Below are positions 9,451 to 18,415 of a stretch of 56,406 nucleotides of DNA, piece by piece; position 1 is the first letter of the stretch, and every line of letters starts with the position of its first letter. Origin of the DNA: Tenacibaculum skagerrakense (lineage in GTDB: Bacteria; Bacteroidota; Bacteroidia; Flavobacteriales; Flavobacteriaceae); NCBI RefSeq assembly GCF_004345825.1, contig NZ_SLXM01000012.1:1-56406 (forward strand), given 5' to 3'. The position numbers and the translations under genes were made by a program. The notes under the pieces are model-generated. The model saw only the letters and a program-made list of their open reading frames with translations, ran no database searches and was not told the DNA's origin.

Positions 9451-10047
9451 AACACTGTCGAAAATGATGTTTAGTTTTCTTGTTTATTAATAAAAGTCAG
9501 TTTCAAAATTTTGGTTTTTATTAGTAATTCCAGTTTTATCCTTTTTTTAGAGAACTAAACGTTTTTATGTGTTGGCTTTTTTGCCAACTTCTCTCCTATT
9601 TGAGTGTCGGTTCTTATTTTGTATTTGAAAAGTCTCTGGCTTTTTCCGATAACTCCGCTTATTTTTTAACTTCCTGAAAGAACCTTTTTGAGTTTTTAGC
9701 CAATTATCGCTTAACGTTCTGTCCCGTTCTTTTTCTAAAAAAAGGCTTTATACAAAACTCTAATCACGCAAACTAAATGCAATTAAGGCTTGTAATTACT
9801 TATTCACTTTTGGCTGAAAGTTGTTCTTGTTTACAAACGCTAGGATTTGCATTCTGTCTCGTTTGCTTAACGTATAAAATTTTCAAATCGCTTTTAACTT
9901 TGGCTAGTGTTCTCCAACATTAGCTAACATGGTGTATAAAAAATAGCTACATTATCTATAAATCAAAAATTATAACTAATTTTAAATCATGAAAAATGAA
10001 TGAAAAATTGCTACTAATATTTCCGCAACTTTTCATACACAAATACG
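9445..10047 (+). repeat. Gene-less repeated cassette, copy 4
   Basis: A 603-bp copy of the unit at 5099, closed by a family B site. No gene seen. Confidence 0.75.
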
Positions 10048-10053
10048 TTGGGC
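9922..10053 (+). repeat. attC-like site, family B
   Basis: 132 bp from AGCTAAC to GTTGGGC. This copy has TAATATTTCCGC where the others have AAAATTATCGC. Confidence 0.8.
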
Positions 10054-10067
10054 ATAATTAAAAACGA

Positions 10068-10346
10068 ATGAGAATTATCGAGATAAATGGGAACAAATTT
10101 TCAAATCAAAAAGGTTTTTATCGAGAAGTGGAATCAAAAATGACTTCAGGTTTAAATTGGAAAATTGGTCGAAATTTAGATGCTTTTAATGACGTTTTGT
10201 CTGGCGGATTTGGAGTTCACGAAGTGAACGAAAAATATATTTTAAAATGGCATAGAAGCGAAAAAAGTAAATCGGAATTGAAATATTTTGACAGAATAAT
10301 AGAAATAATAAAAGAACACGAAAATATAGAATTACAATTAACATAA
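10068..10346 (+). CDS. Barstar-like ribonuclease inhibitor
   Basis: A 92-residue cytosolic protein. It follows the barstar layout: INGNKFSNQKGFYREVE, then the signature NLDAFNDVLSGGFG (about residues 36-49) and a C-terminal IIEIIKEHENIELQL helix and strand. Barstar blocks barnase-type secreted ribonucleases. No barnase lies next to it, so it may be an orphan immunity gene or have another partner. It shares its cassette with the gene that starts directly after its stop codon. Cassette ends GTTGGGCATA and TATGCCCAAC match. Confidence 0.85.
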   Translation: MRIIEINGNKFSNQKGFYREVESKMTSGLNWKIGRNLDAFNDVLSGGFGVHEVNEKYILKWHRSEKSKSELKYFDRIIEIIKEHENIELQLT

Positions 10347-10718
10347 ATGCTATTCTGGAAAACTAAAAATAGAATTGAACCCAAACAAGAATTTTACTCA
10401 AAGATTAAAGAGTATTATATTGGAATTGCTGAAAATCAAATCCCATTGGAATTACTAAATGAAATAATTTTAAAAGTAACAGACAGAATTTATAGTGATT
10501 ATAAGCGATTTTGGAAACAATATCCTAAATCCCGAAAAAGGTATTCAACTTTAAAAATGGCAGATATTGAGAATCCATTCATTCACTTTATGATAACTGA
10601 TTTTTTTCAAGAAAAGAATATCGCAGAAAGTTGGAATTTCTCAAAAATTCTGTTTAAAAAGAATGAAAAGGAATTTAATGAACATTTGGAATATAAAAAC
10701 TGGTACGAAACGAAATAA
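10347..10718 (+). CDS. Hypothetical protein next to barstar-like gene
   Basis: A 123-residue basic, soluble protein with many aromatic residues (FWKQYPKSRKRYS near residues 50-62). Its ATG follows the stop of the barstar-like gene with no gap, so the pair is probably one transcript. It has none of the barnase active-site pattern I would expect, so I do not call it the cognate toxin. Function unknown. Confidence 0.7.
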   Translation: MLFWKTKNRIEPKQEFYSKIKEYYIGIAENQIPLELLNEIILKVTDRIYSDYKRFWKQYPKSRKRYSTLKMADIENPFIHFMITDFFQEKNIAESWNFSKILFKKNEKEFNEHLEYKNWYETK

Positions 10719-10725
10719 AAACTAT

Positions 10726-10858
10726 GCCCAACACCATATATAATTTATTGCTGGCAAATTGCTTACTTGCGAAAATCCTCGCGGATTTTCTTTGTCAGTT
10801 TTTATTTACTAAATTAGGTGCTTAACCACGCAACAAACCATATATAATCACGTTGTAA
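10726..10858 (+). repeat. attC-like site, family F
   Basis: 133 bp from GCCCAAC to GTTGTAA. Outer arms read ATATATAAT and ATATATAAT-like here, with an inner hairpin GAAAATCC and GGATTTTC. Confidence 0.8.
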
Positions 10859-10875
10859 GCCATTAGAACCTAGAA

Positions 10876-11724
10876 ATGAGATTTTCACAAAGAATAGGAA
10901 AAAGACCAATAAAAGTTGAACTTGAAAAGGAAAAGCTAAGTACTGAGCTTAGAAACTCTCTATGGACATTGATTATTGAATTAGTAATCGAATCCAAAAA
11001 TGAAGATACTGATAGATTTAAAAGAGAAAAATGGACACCAAGAAGTAATTTTTTTAGGAGTATTTGGATACATTTTTTCAAAAGACCGATTGACAATCTT
11101 CCAATAAGTCATGATATTTATTATGGACAAGTTGAATATTTACAAGCTCAATATGAAATCAGAAAATGGTTTTATGGAGTTGAATGGGATTTAGCCTTAG
11201 ACTTTGTTGAGTTTTGTGTGAATTATGACGCCAATATGTATTCAGATCAGTTCAATTCAATTCTAAAAAGAGAAATGTCAGCCTATAGATTTGTGGATGG
11301 AAGTTTAGTAGAAATTAATTCTAAAGAGGAAGTTGTTGAAATTGAAACTGCAATTAAAAACTCTGGGAAATTCAATTCTGTAAAAACCCATTTGAAAAGA
11401 GCAATTGAGCTTTATGCGGACAAAAAGAATCCTGATTATCGAAATTCGATAAAGGAATCAATTTCCGCTGTGGAGTCATTATCTAAAATAATTGTTCAAA
11501 ACAATAAAACGACATTAGGTCAAGCATTAAAAATTATCGAGAAGAAACATAATATTCCCAAAAGCCTTAAGAGCGCATTTAGCTCTCTCTATGGCTATAC
11601 CTCTGATGAAGGTGGAATAAGACATTCATTGCTTGAAAAAAACGTAAAAATTGACATGGAAGAAGCTCGATTTATGTTGATTACTTGTTCTGCTTTTGTT
11701 AATTATTTAATAAGTAAGAAATAA
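10876..11724 (+). CDS. AbiJ_NTD4-type abortive-infection protein
   Basis: A 282-residue soluble protein. The N-terminus MRFSQRIGKRPIKVELE is typical of the AbiJ N-terminal domain 4 family, and the C-terminal half has the usual SVKTHLKRAIELYAD and EGGIRHSLLE (residues about 244-253) followed by EEARFMLITCSAFVNYL. Members are found in abortive phage-defence loci and are linked to HEPN-like folds. It sits alone in its cassette. The start is the ATG 17 bases after the core. Cassette ends GTTGTAAGC and GCTTACAAC match, the same core as the cassette at 754. Confidence 0.85.
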   Translation: MRFSQRIGKRPIKVELEKEKLSTELRNSLWTLIIELVIESKNEDTDRFKREKWTPRSNFFRSIWIHFFKRPIDNLPISHDIYYGQVEYLQAQYEIRKWFYGVEWDLALDFVEFCVNYDANMYSDQFNSILKREMSAYRFVDGSLVEINSKEEVVEIETAIKNSGKFNSVKTHLKRAIELYADKKNPDYRNSIKESISAVESLSKIIVQNNKTTLGQALKIIEKKHNIPKSLKSAFSSLYGYTSDEGGIRHSLLEKNVKIDMEEARFMLITCSAFVNYLISKK

Positions 11725-11730
11725 AACAGC

Positions 11731-11864
11731 TTACAACCAAGTGTATAATTAATTGCGGCTGAATTTCCTCAACGGAAATTCAATCTTATTAATTATCTTT
11801 CCGCAACATCGGAAAATGACTCGCGTCCTTTTCCCGCAAAAAATCATACACAAATACGTTGTAA
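11731..11864 (+). repeat. attC-like site, family A
   Basis: 134 bp from TTACAAC to GTTGTAA; arms as in the site at 627. Confidence 0.85.
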
Positions 11865-11874
11865 AACATTGCTC

Positions 11875-12477
11875 ATGAAAACCAATATATTGAAAACACT
11901 TCTCAAACTGACCTTTATATTAGTTTATGGAATTTCATATTCTCAAGTTGAGATTAACGGATATGTAAAATCTTCTATTACACGTGTAAAACCAATTTCA
12001 GAAATTTATGTTGAACTACTTAACAGCAAAAAGCCTCTTTTGGAGAGAATGACAATAGCAGACAGTTTAGGTTTTTTTCGAATTAAAAATCTGAAACCAT
12101 ATAAACTTTATGAAGTTCAACTTTCAGTTTTTGGATATGATAATCAAGTTTTTAAAATAAAAACCAACGACGGAATTACCAAAACGACTCTAATCATAGA
12201 AGCTCACTGTGAATATAACAAAGAACAAGCAGACGAAGACTGGAATAATAATAGGGCAAAATTACTTTTAGTTGGATCGATTGCGCCAAGAGCAAACTCT
12301 CTATCTGATACAAGGTTTGAGAAAAAATATGGAATAGAATATTTTGACTTTGGTTGTACACCTCCAACTGAGGAGTGCATAAAAATATATAACAAGCGAA
12401 TATTTGAACTCATGGATGAAAAGTATGGAAAAATATGGCGTAAGAAAGTTCGATCTGATGTTGAATATTTAAACTAA
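11875..12477 (+). CDS. Secreted protein with carboxypeptidase-regulatory-like domain
   Basis: A 200-residue protein with a signal peptide ending near GISYSQ. Residues 25-100 look like the CarboxypepD_reg beta-sandwich (INGYVKSS, SLGFFRIKNL, YEVQLSVFGY). The C-terminal part has paired cysteines and FEKKYGIEYFDFGCTPPTEE, a pattern I recall from flavobacterial secreted proteins. Start: ATG at 11875 rather than the TTG two codons upstream. Probably surface-exposed or periplasmic; function unknown. Cassette ends GTTGTAAAACATTG and CGTTTTACAAC match over nine to ten bases. Confidence 0.75.
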   Translation: MKTNILKTLLKLTFILVYGISYSQVEINGYVKSSITRVKPISEIYVELLNSKKPLLERMTIADSLGFFRIKNLKPYKLYEVQLSVFGYDNQVFKIKTNDGITKTTLIIEAHCEYNKEQADEDWNNNRAKLLLVGSIAPRANSLSDTRFEKKYGIEYFDFGCTPPTEECIKIYNKRIFELMDEKYGKIWRKKVRSDVEYLN

Positions 12478-12486
12478 AAAAACGTT

Positions 12487-12620
12487 TTACAACACCGTGT
12501 ATAATTAATTGCGGCTGAATTTCCTCGGCGGAAATTCAATCTTATTAATTATCTTTCCGCAACATCGGAAAACTACTCGCGTCCTTTTCCCGCAAAAAAT
12601 CATACACAAATACGTTAGCA
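12487..12620 (+). repeat. attC-like site, family A
   Basis: 134 bp from TTACAAC to GTTAGCA; family A arms and inner hairpin present. Confidence 0.85.
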
Positions 12621-13214
12621 AACACTGTCGAAAATGATGTATAGTTTTCTTGTTGATTAATAAATGTCAGTTTAAAAATTTTAGTTTTTAATAGTAATTC
12701 TAGTTTTATCCTTTTTTTAGAGAACTAAACGTTTTATGTGTTGGCTTTTTTGCCCGCTTCTCTCCTATTTGATTGTCGGTTCTTAGTTTCTGTCTGAAAC
12801 GTTTTTGTTTGATTCCGATAACTCCGCTTATTTTTAACTTCTAGAAAGAACCTTTTTGAGTTTATAGAAAATGATCGCTTAACGTTCTGTCCCGTTCTTA
12901 TTCTAAAAAAAGGCTTTATACAAAACTCAAATCACGCAAACTAAATGCAATTAAGGCTTGTAATTACTTATTCACTTCTGGCTGAAAATTGTTCCTTTTT
13001 GTAAAAGCTCGTATTTGCATTCTGTCTCGTTTGCTTTCAGTATAAAATTTTCAAATCGCTTTTACTTTGACTAGTGTTCTCCAACATTAGCTAACATGGT
13101 GTATAAAAAATAGCTGCATTATCTATAAATCAAAAATTATAACTAATTTTAAATCATGAAAAATCAATGAAAAATTGCTACTAAAATTATCGCAACTTTT
13201 CATACACAAATACG
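12615..13214 (+). repeat. Gene-less repeated cassette, copy 5
   Basis: A 600-bp copy, closest by eye to copy 6 in its second half and to copy 3 in its first half, so the copies look mosaic. No gene seen. Confidence 0.75.
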
Positions 13215-13220
13215 TTGTGC
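13089..13220 (+). repeat. attC-like site, family B
   Basis: 132 bp from AGCTAAC to GTTGTGC; closes gene-less copy 5. Confidence 0.8.
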
Positions 13221-13246
13221 ATAATGTCCCAAAACCGCAGAAATCA

Positions 13247-13846
13247 ATGAAAAACCTGAATGGAACTTGGTTAAAAATTAAAACAGGAGACGACTATTGT
13301 CGGCCAGAATTTATTGAATTTACTAATGACCAAATCATCCATTTTGAAATTGAATTAAAAACTGGAAACGAATTATCAAAAGTCCGAACTGAATGGAGCG
13401 AAAAACTTTCCGAATCAAAATTTGAATTCGTAAATGACAATCGAATACGAATATTCAGAATGGGAAAAACTCACACTGTGTTGAGCGAAACTGAATCTAA
13501 AACAGAGGACACTGAATTTTCGACTGACTACGAAAGAATCGAACCAACCAAAACGGAGCTTGAATCTGAAAAAATTGAAACGCTAGAATTCAAAGCAGAA
13601 TGGAAAAATGAAAAAATACCCTTTAAATTCAACACGGTTTTGGACAGTTCAGTTATCCAAGAAATAAACAAAAGAATGAAAAGAAGCGGACGAAAACTGG
13701 TATTGGAAAATTTACAAGGAACCTATTTTGCTTCGATTTATGATAACAATGAACGAGAAAAACTAATTGGAATAAAGGAAATTGACGAGAAAAAGGCAGT
13801 TCTATTTGGTTTCCCAGAAAAACCATACGAAATTAAAGCTGAATAA
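13247..13846 (+). CDS. Cytosolic hypothetical protein, integron cassette
   Basis: A 199-residue acidic protein without signal peptide or membrane segment. The start NLNGTWLKI recalls the opening of lipocalin-like beta domains, and most of the first 100 residues look like alternating strands. The frame is open back to 13175, but that part is translated family B attC, so I use the ATG at 13247. Cassette ends GTTGTGCATA and TATGCACAAC are the same as those of the cassette at 93. Function unknown. Confidence 0.7.
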   Translation: MKNLNGTWLKIKTGDDYCRPEFIEFTNDQIIHFEIELKTGNELSKVRTEWSEKLSESKFEFVNDNRIRIFRMGKTHTVLSETESKTEDTEFSTDYERIEPTKTELESEKIETLEFKAEWKNEKIPFKFNTVLDSSVIQEINKRMKRSGRKLVLENLQGTYFASIYDNNEREKLIGIKEIDEKKAVLFGFPEKPYEIKAE

Positions 13847-13855
13847 AAACACTAT

Positions 13856-13989
13856 GCACAACACCGTATATAATTTATTGCTGGCTTCTCGCCTACTTAC
13901 GAAAGTCCTCGCGGACTTTCTTGGTTGGTAATTATTTACTAAATTAGGTGCTTAAACCACGCAACAAACCATATACAACAACGTTAGGT
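13856..13989 (+). repeat. attC-like site, family F
   Basis: 134 bp from GCACAAC to GTTAGGT, with inner hairpin GAAAGTCC and GGACTTTC. Confidence 0.8.
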
Positions 13990-14082
13990 GTAATTGCAGA
14001 GCGGAACTGCACATTGAAAAAATAATTACATAAAAATGTAACAATTCATTATTATTTTCTTCAAATAGTAAAACAAATATTT

Positions 14083-14580
14083 ATGAATATAAAAACAGAC
14101 TTTAACAAATACTATTTTGAAATTATTGAAAATGGAAACTCAATTTGCAAATTAACGTCTGATTCTAACTCAATCGGAAAAACAAATTATTTAGGAGATT
14201 CTATTGAGTTTAAAACAAAAGATAAATGGTGGGAAAGATATCAATATTCTATAATTAAGAATTCAAAAACTATTGGCTCTATCAATTTTAATTGGCTTCT
14301 TGATAGTATAATAACGATTAATCAAAAAGGACTAGAAAAAAAATACATATTAAAAATAAATACTTTTAAGCAGGAATTCAATCTGTATGATGACAATAAA
14401 ATTCATTTATTAAAGTACAAAAAGACTAAAGGTGATTTTTCAATTTTTGAAATAAACTGTAAAATCATAAAACAACCAGAGGAAATGATTGATTTAAATG
14501 AATTAATTATTTATTCATACTACCCAGCATTTCTAATCATGCACGGAACATTAATTAATCAAATGAATGGTGGCGGATAA
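14083..14580 (+). CDS. Hypothetical protein, tubby/LURP-like in outline
   Basis: A 165-residue soluble, strand-rich protein. The central KKYILKINTFKQEFNLYDD and the closing YYPAFLIMHG recall the LURP-one/tubby C-terminal type of fold, but I am not confident. It is preceded by an unusually long 93-base leader after the GTTAGGT core, which holds a small hairpin TGCAG-AGCGGAA-CTGCA and an AT-rich stretch. Cassette ends GTTAGGTGTA and TACACCTAAC match over 10 bases. Confidence 0.65.
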   Translation: MNIKTDFNKYYFEIIENGNSICKLTSDSNSIGKTNYLGDSIEFKTKDKWWERYQYSIIKNSKTIGSINFNWLLDSIITINQKGLEKKYILKINTFKQEFNLYDDNKIHLLKYKKTKGDFSIFEINCKIIKQPEEMIDLNELIIYSYYPAFLIMHGTLINQMNGGG

Positions 14581-14590
14581 TAAAAACTAC

Positions 14591-14722
14591 ACCTAACACC
14601 GTATAAAAATAATTGCGGTTTAGTGCTTAATCAAAGGTCCTTGCGTGTTTGTAACTTCTGAATTTCCGATGGAAATTCCTCGCATACAAACCCGCAACTA
14701 TTCTTATACATAAACGTTGTGC
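14591..14722 (+). repeat. attC-like site, family G
   Basis: 132 bp from ACCTAAC to GTTGTGC. Arms GTATAA with TTATAC and TTGCGG with CCGCAA pair; an inner hairpin GAATTTCC-gatg-GGAAATTC is present. Only copy of this family here. Confidence 0.8.
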
Positions 14723-14751
14723 AACATAACGCAACAATACATGAAGAATAG

Positions 14752-15516
14752 ATGAAAAAGACAATATTAAGTTTATTAATAATTATATCGCTTGTATCTT
14801 GTAATAAATATTCTCGTGAAAAATATCCCCAATTTGCTACTAAAACTGAAAGTTATAAATATGTAAACAGTTGTTATTCTGCCGAGTTTGATAACATCAA
14901 TAAAATTCCAATTGATATACAGAATCAATTTACCTCTTATCTGAAAAATAGATTGGGAAAAAATGACTTCCAAAAACTGGAATTTAAGAATGGCTATGCT
15001 CTATCAGACGAACCAATTGATATAGAGAGAACGAATAGCGAGAGTGAATTTTTAGCAATTTTGGGACAAAACAAAGAAAAATCCAATTGCGATTCAATTA
15101 TTGATTTTCCTGTTTACTCAATGATTTATGAATTAAAATTACCTGAAATCGGAATTGAAAAACTCGGACTAAATTTAATGCTAGATACAAATGGAAAAAC
15201 AATTAAGGATATTGATTTTCCCAAAGCTGAATTTAGAGACAAATTAATACCAATAGATTCTGTACACTCAGAATTAATTCGTAGAAAGATCCCATATAAA
15301 AAACTGAATATTGATTTGTGGTTTGACAAAAGAACTGAATCGTTTGTTTGGTCAACGAGTACATTAATTCGAGAAGGAAGTATAATGGGACCAAGTTGTT
15401 TTCCAGAAGTGAAATATCACTTTAAAATGAATGCAAATAATGGAGAAATTACGGAGTTTAATAATGTACAAACAAATGATTATTTTTTCGGATCTGACAA
15501 TCAATATGTTGAATAA
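14752..15516 (+). CDS. Lipoprotein of unknown function, integron cassette
   Basis: A 254-residue lipoprotein: MKKTILSLLIIISLVSC with Cys at residue 17. The mature protein is mixed helix and strand, with two cysteines in the middle and CFPEVKYHFKMN near residue 225. No family recognised. It is the only gene of its cassette. Cassette ends GTTGTGCAACAT and GTTGCACAAC match over 10 bases. Confidence 0.75.
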   Translation: MKKTILSLLIIISLVSCNKYSREKYPQFATKTESYKYVNSCYSAEFDNINKIPIDIQNQFTSYLKNRLGKNDFQKLEFKNGYALSDEPIDIERTNSESEFLAILGQNKEKSNCDSIIDFPVYSMIYELKLPEIGIEKLGLNLMLDTNGKTIKDIDFPKAEFRDKLIPIDSVHSELIRRKIPYKKLNIDLWFDKRTESFVWSTSTLIREGSIMGPSCFPEVKYHFKMNANNGEITEFNNVQTNDYFFGSDNQYVE

Positions 15517-15525
15517 AAATACGTT

Positions 15526-15659
15526 GCACAACAAGGTGTATAATTAATTGCGGCTGAATTTCCTCGGCGGAAATTCAATCTTATTAATTATCTTTCCGCA
15601 ACAACGGAAAATGACTCGCGTCCTTTTCCCGCAAAAAATCATACACAAATACGTTGTGT
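15526..15659 (+). repeat. attC-like site, family A
   Basis: 134 bp from GCACAAC to GTTGTGT; family A arms. Confidence 0.85.
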
Positions 15660-15696
15660 TTCATACTAGAACAGCAGTGAAAAAAGAAAATCATCA

Positions 15697-17664
15697 ATGA
15701 AAAGATCCTATTACTCGAATAGCATACAAAAATTTATACTTGACAATGATTCGAGTATTTTAGGTGAATTAACTGCTAATCATAGCAATCGAACTCTTGA
15801 AGAATTACAAATAAATGCTTGGAGAAAGCAGATTGAGGTACTCAAGAATCAGCTCAAGGACTTAAAGGGGAAAATATATTTTGAATTTGCCATACCCAGA
15901 ATGGGTAAGCGAGTAGATAATATCATAATAGTTAATGATGTAATTTTTGTTGTTGAATTCAAAGTAGGAGAAGGTGGATATGAAAAACACGCCATTGAAC
16001 AAGTGATTGACTATACAATTGACCTTAAAAATTTTCACGAAGGCAGTCATCATACAAAACTCATACCTATTTTAGTAGCTACTAATGCGTCAATTATAAA
16101 TCAAACAAACAGTGATATATTAAATTATAAGACGGCCGCAAAAACCAACAAAGACAATCTTTCAGACACTATTCAAATTTTCGTTAATAGCGATAATATA
16201 CCAATTGATATAGAATATTGGGAAAAGTCTATTTACAAACCTACTCCGACAATAGTGGAAGCAGCGCAAGCCTTGTACAAAGGACATAATGTGCAGGATA
16301 TCACACGATCTGACTCAGGAGCCATAAATCTTTCAAAGACGGCAAATAGTATAAACGCAACTATTGAGAAATCTAAACGAGAAAAAATAAAATCAATTTG
16401 TTTTGTAACCGGAGTACCAGGAGCAGGTAAAACCTTAGCGGGATTGAATATAGCAGTTGAAAGAATGAAAGCAGATGAAGATGAACATGCTGTTTTTCTA
16501 TCAGGAAATGGACCTTTAGTTGATGTACTTAGAGAAGCGCTCACCAGAGATGAATATTTTACAGCAAAGCAAAACGGAAATAAAATCACTAAGAAACAAG
16601 CAGCTATTAAAGCAAACGCTTTCATTCAAAACATCCACCACTTTCGAGACGACAACTTACTTTCAGACAAAGCACCAATCGAGAAAGTTGTAGTATTTGA
16701 CGAAGCACAAAGGGCTTGGACAAAAGAACAAGCAAGTTCCTTTATGCGAAGAAAAAAAGGAATAGATGATTTTAACATGTCGGAACCTGAATTTTTAATT
16801 GAGGTTATGAACCGCCATTTTGATTGGTGCACTATTGTCTGTTTAATTGGTGGAGGCCAGGAAATTAATACAGGTGAAGCAGGCTTGGAAGAATGGATAA
16901 ATTCTTTACGAAATCATTTTACAGATTGGAATGTACACTATTCAAACTCAATTTTAGATAGTGATAATTATTTAAAATCCCAAGAGTCCAAACAATGGCT
17001 AGTTAACAACGGAATTAGTGAACCTGATTTACATCTTGCAGTTTCAGTTAGATCTTTTCGATCTGAAAAATTGTCAAACTTTATTCATGAGTTATTAAAT
17101 GTCAACATAGACAACTCTAAACAGATTTATTCAGAAATAAAAAACTCATATCCAATCGTTTTGACTAGAGAACTAGAAAAGGCAAAAAGTTGGTTACGAC
17201 AACAAGCGAAAGGTAGTGAACGAATAGGTTTGATTAGTTCATCAGGTGCCAGAAGACTTAGACCAATTGGCATTGATGTCAAAAATGAAATATCTGCACC
17301 TAATTGGTTTTTAAACAATAATCAAGATATCCGTTCTTCTTATTTTTTGGAAGAGGTAGCGACAGAGTTTGATATTCAAGGTCTTGAAATTGATTGGGCT
17401 TGTGTGGCATGGGGAGGCAATTTTTATATGAATAGTAAGTCTTGGAAATACCAGAGTTTCAAAGGGACTAAATGGCAAAACATGAACAAAGAGTTAGATA
17501 AAGAATATTTGAAAAACACTTATCGAGTTCTTCTTACCCGAGCTAGACAAGGTATGGTATTATACATTCCTAAAAGCAGTGAAATTGATCAAACTCGACC
17601 AAAGAAATTTTACGATCAGACATTCGAATATTTGAAAGAAATCGGAATAAAAGAAATTGAATAA
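15697..17664 (+). CDS. DUF2075 helicase with nuclease-like N-terminus, probable defence gene
   Basis: A 655-residue soluble protein. The N-terminal part has MGKRVD (residue ~71), IIIVNDVIFVVEFKVGE (EFK at ~86-88), the D...ExK layout of PD-(D/E)xK nucleases. Next come a Walker A motif GVPGAGKT (~239-246), a Walker B-like VVVFDEAQRAW (~331) and late helicase motifs including LLTRARQGM, as in DUF2075. DUF2075 ATPases are related to Schlafen-type helicases and occur in defence islands. DNA or RNA cleavage driven by ATP hydrolysis is inferred from the family. Cassette ends GTTGTGTTTC and GAAAACACAAC match partly. Confidence 0.85.
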   Translation: MKRSYYSNSIQKFILDNDSSILGELTANHSNRTLEELQINAWRKQIEVLKNQLKDLKGKIYFEFAIPRMGKRVDNIIIVNDVIFVVEFKVGEGGYEKHAIEQVIDYTIDLKNFHEGSHHTKLIPILVATNASIINQTNSDILNYKTAAKTNKDNLSDTIQIFVNSDNIPIDIEYWEKSIYKPTPTIVEAAQALYKGHNVQDITRSDSGAINLSKTANSINATIEKSKREKIKSICFVTGVPGAGKTLAGLNIAVERMKADEDEHAVFLSGNGPLVDVLREALTRDEYFTAKQNGNKITKKQAAIKANAFIQNIHHFRDDNLLSDKAPIEKVVVFDEAQRAWTKEQASSFMRRKKGIDDFNMSEPEFLIEVMNRHFDWCTIVCLIGGGQEINTGEAGLEEWINSLRNHFTDWNVHYSNSILDSDNYLKSQESKQWLVNNGISEPDLHLAVSVRSFRSEKLSNFIHELLNVNIDNSKQIYSEIKNSYPIVLTRELEKAKSWLRQQAKGSERIGLISSSGARRLRPIGIDVKNEISAPNWFLNNNQDIRSSYFLEEVATEFDIQGLEIDWACVAWGGNFYMNSKSWKYQSFKGTKWQNMNKELDKEYLKNTYRVLLTRARQGMVLYIPKSSEIDQTRPKKFYDQTFEYLKEIGIKEIE

Positions 17665-17675
17665 AAAGTACGAAA

Positions 17676-17806
17676 ACACAACAAAGGCTATAAGCAATTG
17701 GGGTTTAGGTGATTAAATGAACAGAAAGTAAATAAAATAAAGGTGAGTGCTAAACTGAAAAATTAGGGTAAAAAATCCCCAACTGCTCATAGCCAGACCG
17801 TTAGCA
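17676..17806 (+). repeat. attC-like site, family D (divergent)
   Basis: 131 bp from ACACAAC to GTTAGCA. Arms GGCTATAAGCA and TGCTCATAGCC and inner arms TTGGGG and CCCCAA pair. Outer arms resemble the site at 4328 but the interior is different. Confidence 0.75.
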
Positions 17807-18400
17807 AACACTGTCGAAAATAATGTGAGACTTTCTTTTTGATTAATAAAAGTCAGTTTTAAAATTTTGGTTTTTAATAGTAATTCCAGTTTTATCCTTT
17901 TTTTAGAGAACTAAACGTTTTATCTGTCGGCTAATTTGCCTGCTTCTCTCCTATTTGATTGTCGGTTCTTATTTTGTATTTGAAAAGTCTCTGGCTTTTT
18001 CCGATAACTCCGCTTATTTTTAACTTCTAGAAAGAACCTTTTTGAGTTTATAGAAAATGATCGCTTAACGTTCTGTCCCGTTCTTATTCTAAAAAAAGGC
18101 TTTATACAAAACTCAAATCACGCAAACTAAATGCAATTAAGGCTTGTAATTACTTATTCACTTCTGGCTGAAAATTGTTCCTTTTTGTAAAAGCTCGTAT
18201 TTGCATTCTGTCTCGTTTGCTTTCAGTATAAAATTTTCAAATCGCTTTTACTTTGACTAGTGTTCTCCAACATTAGCTAACATGGTGTATAAAAAATAGC
18301 TGCATTATCTATAAATCAAAAATTATAACTAATTTTAAATCATGAAAAATCAATGAAAAATTGCTACTAAAATTATCGCAACTTTTCATACACAAATACG
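17801..18400 (+). repeat. Gene-less repeated cassette, copy 6
   Basis: A 600-bp copy; from about 18000 to 18400 it is nearly identical to copy 5. No gene seen. Confidence 0.75.
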
Positions 18401-18406
18401 TTGGGT
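18275..18406 (+). repeat. attC-like site, family B
   Basis: 132 bp from AGCTAAC to GTTGGGT; closes gene-less copy 6. Confidence 0.8.
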
Positions 18407-18415
18407 TTAATACGA

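Noticed and set aside
9960..10060. Promoter in family A and B attC sites
   Set aside because: No TTTG-N19-21-TAnnTTTG in either family; only partial boxes such as TATCTTTC without a partner.
16233..16625. Long antisense frame in the DUF2075 gene
   Set aside because: Shadow of a gene with clear helicase motifs; no start region and no family resemblance.
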